From Desulfobia sp. (GTDB lineage Bacteria; Desulfobacterota; Desulfobulbia; Desulfobulbales; SURF-16): DNA of 6,476 bases. Below the pieces are notes generated by a model that did no database searches, was not told where the DNA came from, and worked only from the letters and a program-made list of their open reading frames with translations. Of the stretch, positions 6,245-6,476 are shown piece after piece (the first letter of the stretch is position 1; each line of letters begins with the position of its first letter). Where the stretch lies: contig JAUWDC010000073.1 in the NCBI GenBank assembly GCA_030608985.1, positions 1 through 6,476 of the forward strand, given 5' to 3'. The position numbers and the translations under genes are program-made.

Positions 6245-6320
6245 GCGCGAAGAATTTTACCGCAGGCATATAGTCTATATCGGAGTCTTCGCTTACCTTC
6301 GAGGATAAAATTTTGAGCGC
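6245..6320. repeat. imperfect inverted-repeat element between metY and the E1-like gene
   Basis: The arms 6245-6261 (GCGCGAAGAATTTTACC) and 6303-6320 (GGATAAAATTTTGAGCGC) are near reverse complements, differing by an extra base and two or three changes. They enclose about 40 bases that hold a perfect 13-bp palindrome, ATATAGTCTATAT, at 6268-6280. A further hairpin GCGCAAC/GTTGGGC (6317-6336, one mismatch) follows and a run of seven T stands at 6346-6352. The whole lies within the 180-bp gap inside the presumed operon. It resembles a small dispersed palindromic (REP/MITE-like) element, but could instead be a structured leader or attenuator of the next gene. Copy number in the genome would decide. 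Confidence 0.5.
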
Positions 6321-6375
6321 AACGACGAAGTTGGGCGAATTGGCATTTTTTTAAGGTTGCCAAAGGAGTAGAGAC

Positions 6376-6476
6376 ATGGATTTTAACGATACACAGCTTG
6401 AAAGGTATTCCCGCCACATCATTTTAAAAGATGTGGGTATAGAGGGGCAGGAAAAAATTTCCAAGGCGAAGATACT
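6376..6476 (+). CDS. ThiF/MoeB/HesA-family E1-like adenylyltransferase, 5' end only
   Basis: AAAGGAG (6362-6368) lies 7 nt before the ATG at 6376, and 33 codons are open to the right edge. The N-terminus MDFNDTQLERYSRHIILKDV and the following GIEGQEKISKAKI are the characteristic opening of MoeB/ThiF/HesA proteins: an 'RYSRH' helix, then 'G.EGQ.K...A', leading into the nucleotide-binding GxGxxG, which lies outside the window. The enzyme would activate the C-terminal glycine of the nearby ThiS-like carrier by adenylation, the step before thiocarboxylate formation (HcyF in the Wolinella route). It lies 180 bp after metY, a wide gap for one operon, with a palindromic element between. The subfamily cannot be settled from 33 residues. 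Confidence 0.85.
   Translation, partial: MDFNDTQLERYSRHIILKDVGIEGQEKISKAKI

Noticed and set aside
6232..6417. A 61-codon minus-strand frame across the metY/E1 gap
   Set aside because: It reads through the inverted-repeat element and antisense to the E1-like start, with no recognisable domain.

Overview
The window looks like part of a chromosome from a Desulfobacterota (deltaproteobacterial) anaerobe, possibly a sulfate or sulfur reducer. This rests on gene content: two proteins carry the cysteine-rich 'two-CW' N-terminal domain, which I associate with that phylum, and there is a protein-thiocarboxylate type sulfur-assimilation operon under an Rrf2 regulator. Base composition is moderate, with AT-rich spacers. 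No phylogenetic search was possible, so the taxon is inference.

Layout. (1) Positions 1-587, minus strand: the N-terminal two thirds or so of a hormone-sensitive-lipase type alpha/beta hydrolase, cut by the left edge. (2) 588-1247: a long spacer, AT-rich in its middle, with no convincing gene but several imperfect palindromes, the best at 938-967. (3) 1248-3918, minus strand: a two-gene operon. The upstream gene encodes a Ser/Thr kinase with a two-CW domain, a cyclic-nucleotide-binding-like domain and a kinase domain. The downstream gene encodes a two-CW plus PP2C phosphatase. Their seven N-terminal cysteines fall at identical residue numbers, so this looks like a matched writer/eraser pair sharing one sensor or docking module. 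(4) 3919-4226: the divergent regulatory region. (5) 4227 to the right edge, plus strand: an Rrf2 regulator, a ThiS-like sulfur carrier, an O-acetylhomoserine-sulfhydrylase-type PLP enzyme and the first 33 residues of a ThiF/MoeB/HesA E1-like adenylyltransferase.

How the genes work together. The plus-strand genes fit the protein-thiocarboxylate route to homocysteine described in Wolinella succinogenes (HcyS/HcyF/MetY). There an E1-like enzyme adenylates the carrier's C-terminal glycine, sulfur is loaded as a thiocarboxylate, and a MetY-family enzyme passes it to an activated homoserine. The carrier here has about eleven residues after its Gly-Gly-Gly, so a C-terminal peptidase such as a JAMM/Mec-type protease would be needed and might be encoded just beyond the right edge. 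The Rrf2 regulator, with three clustered cysteines and an inverted repeat over its own promoter, is the likely Fe-S, cysteine or redox-responsive controller. A functional link between the kinase/phosphatase pair and the sulfur operon is only suggested by adjacency and by the cysteine-rich sensor domains.
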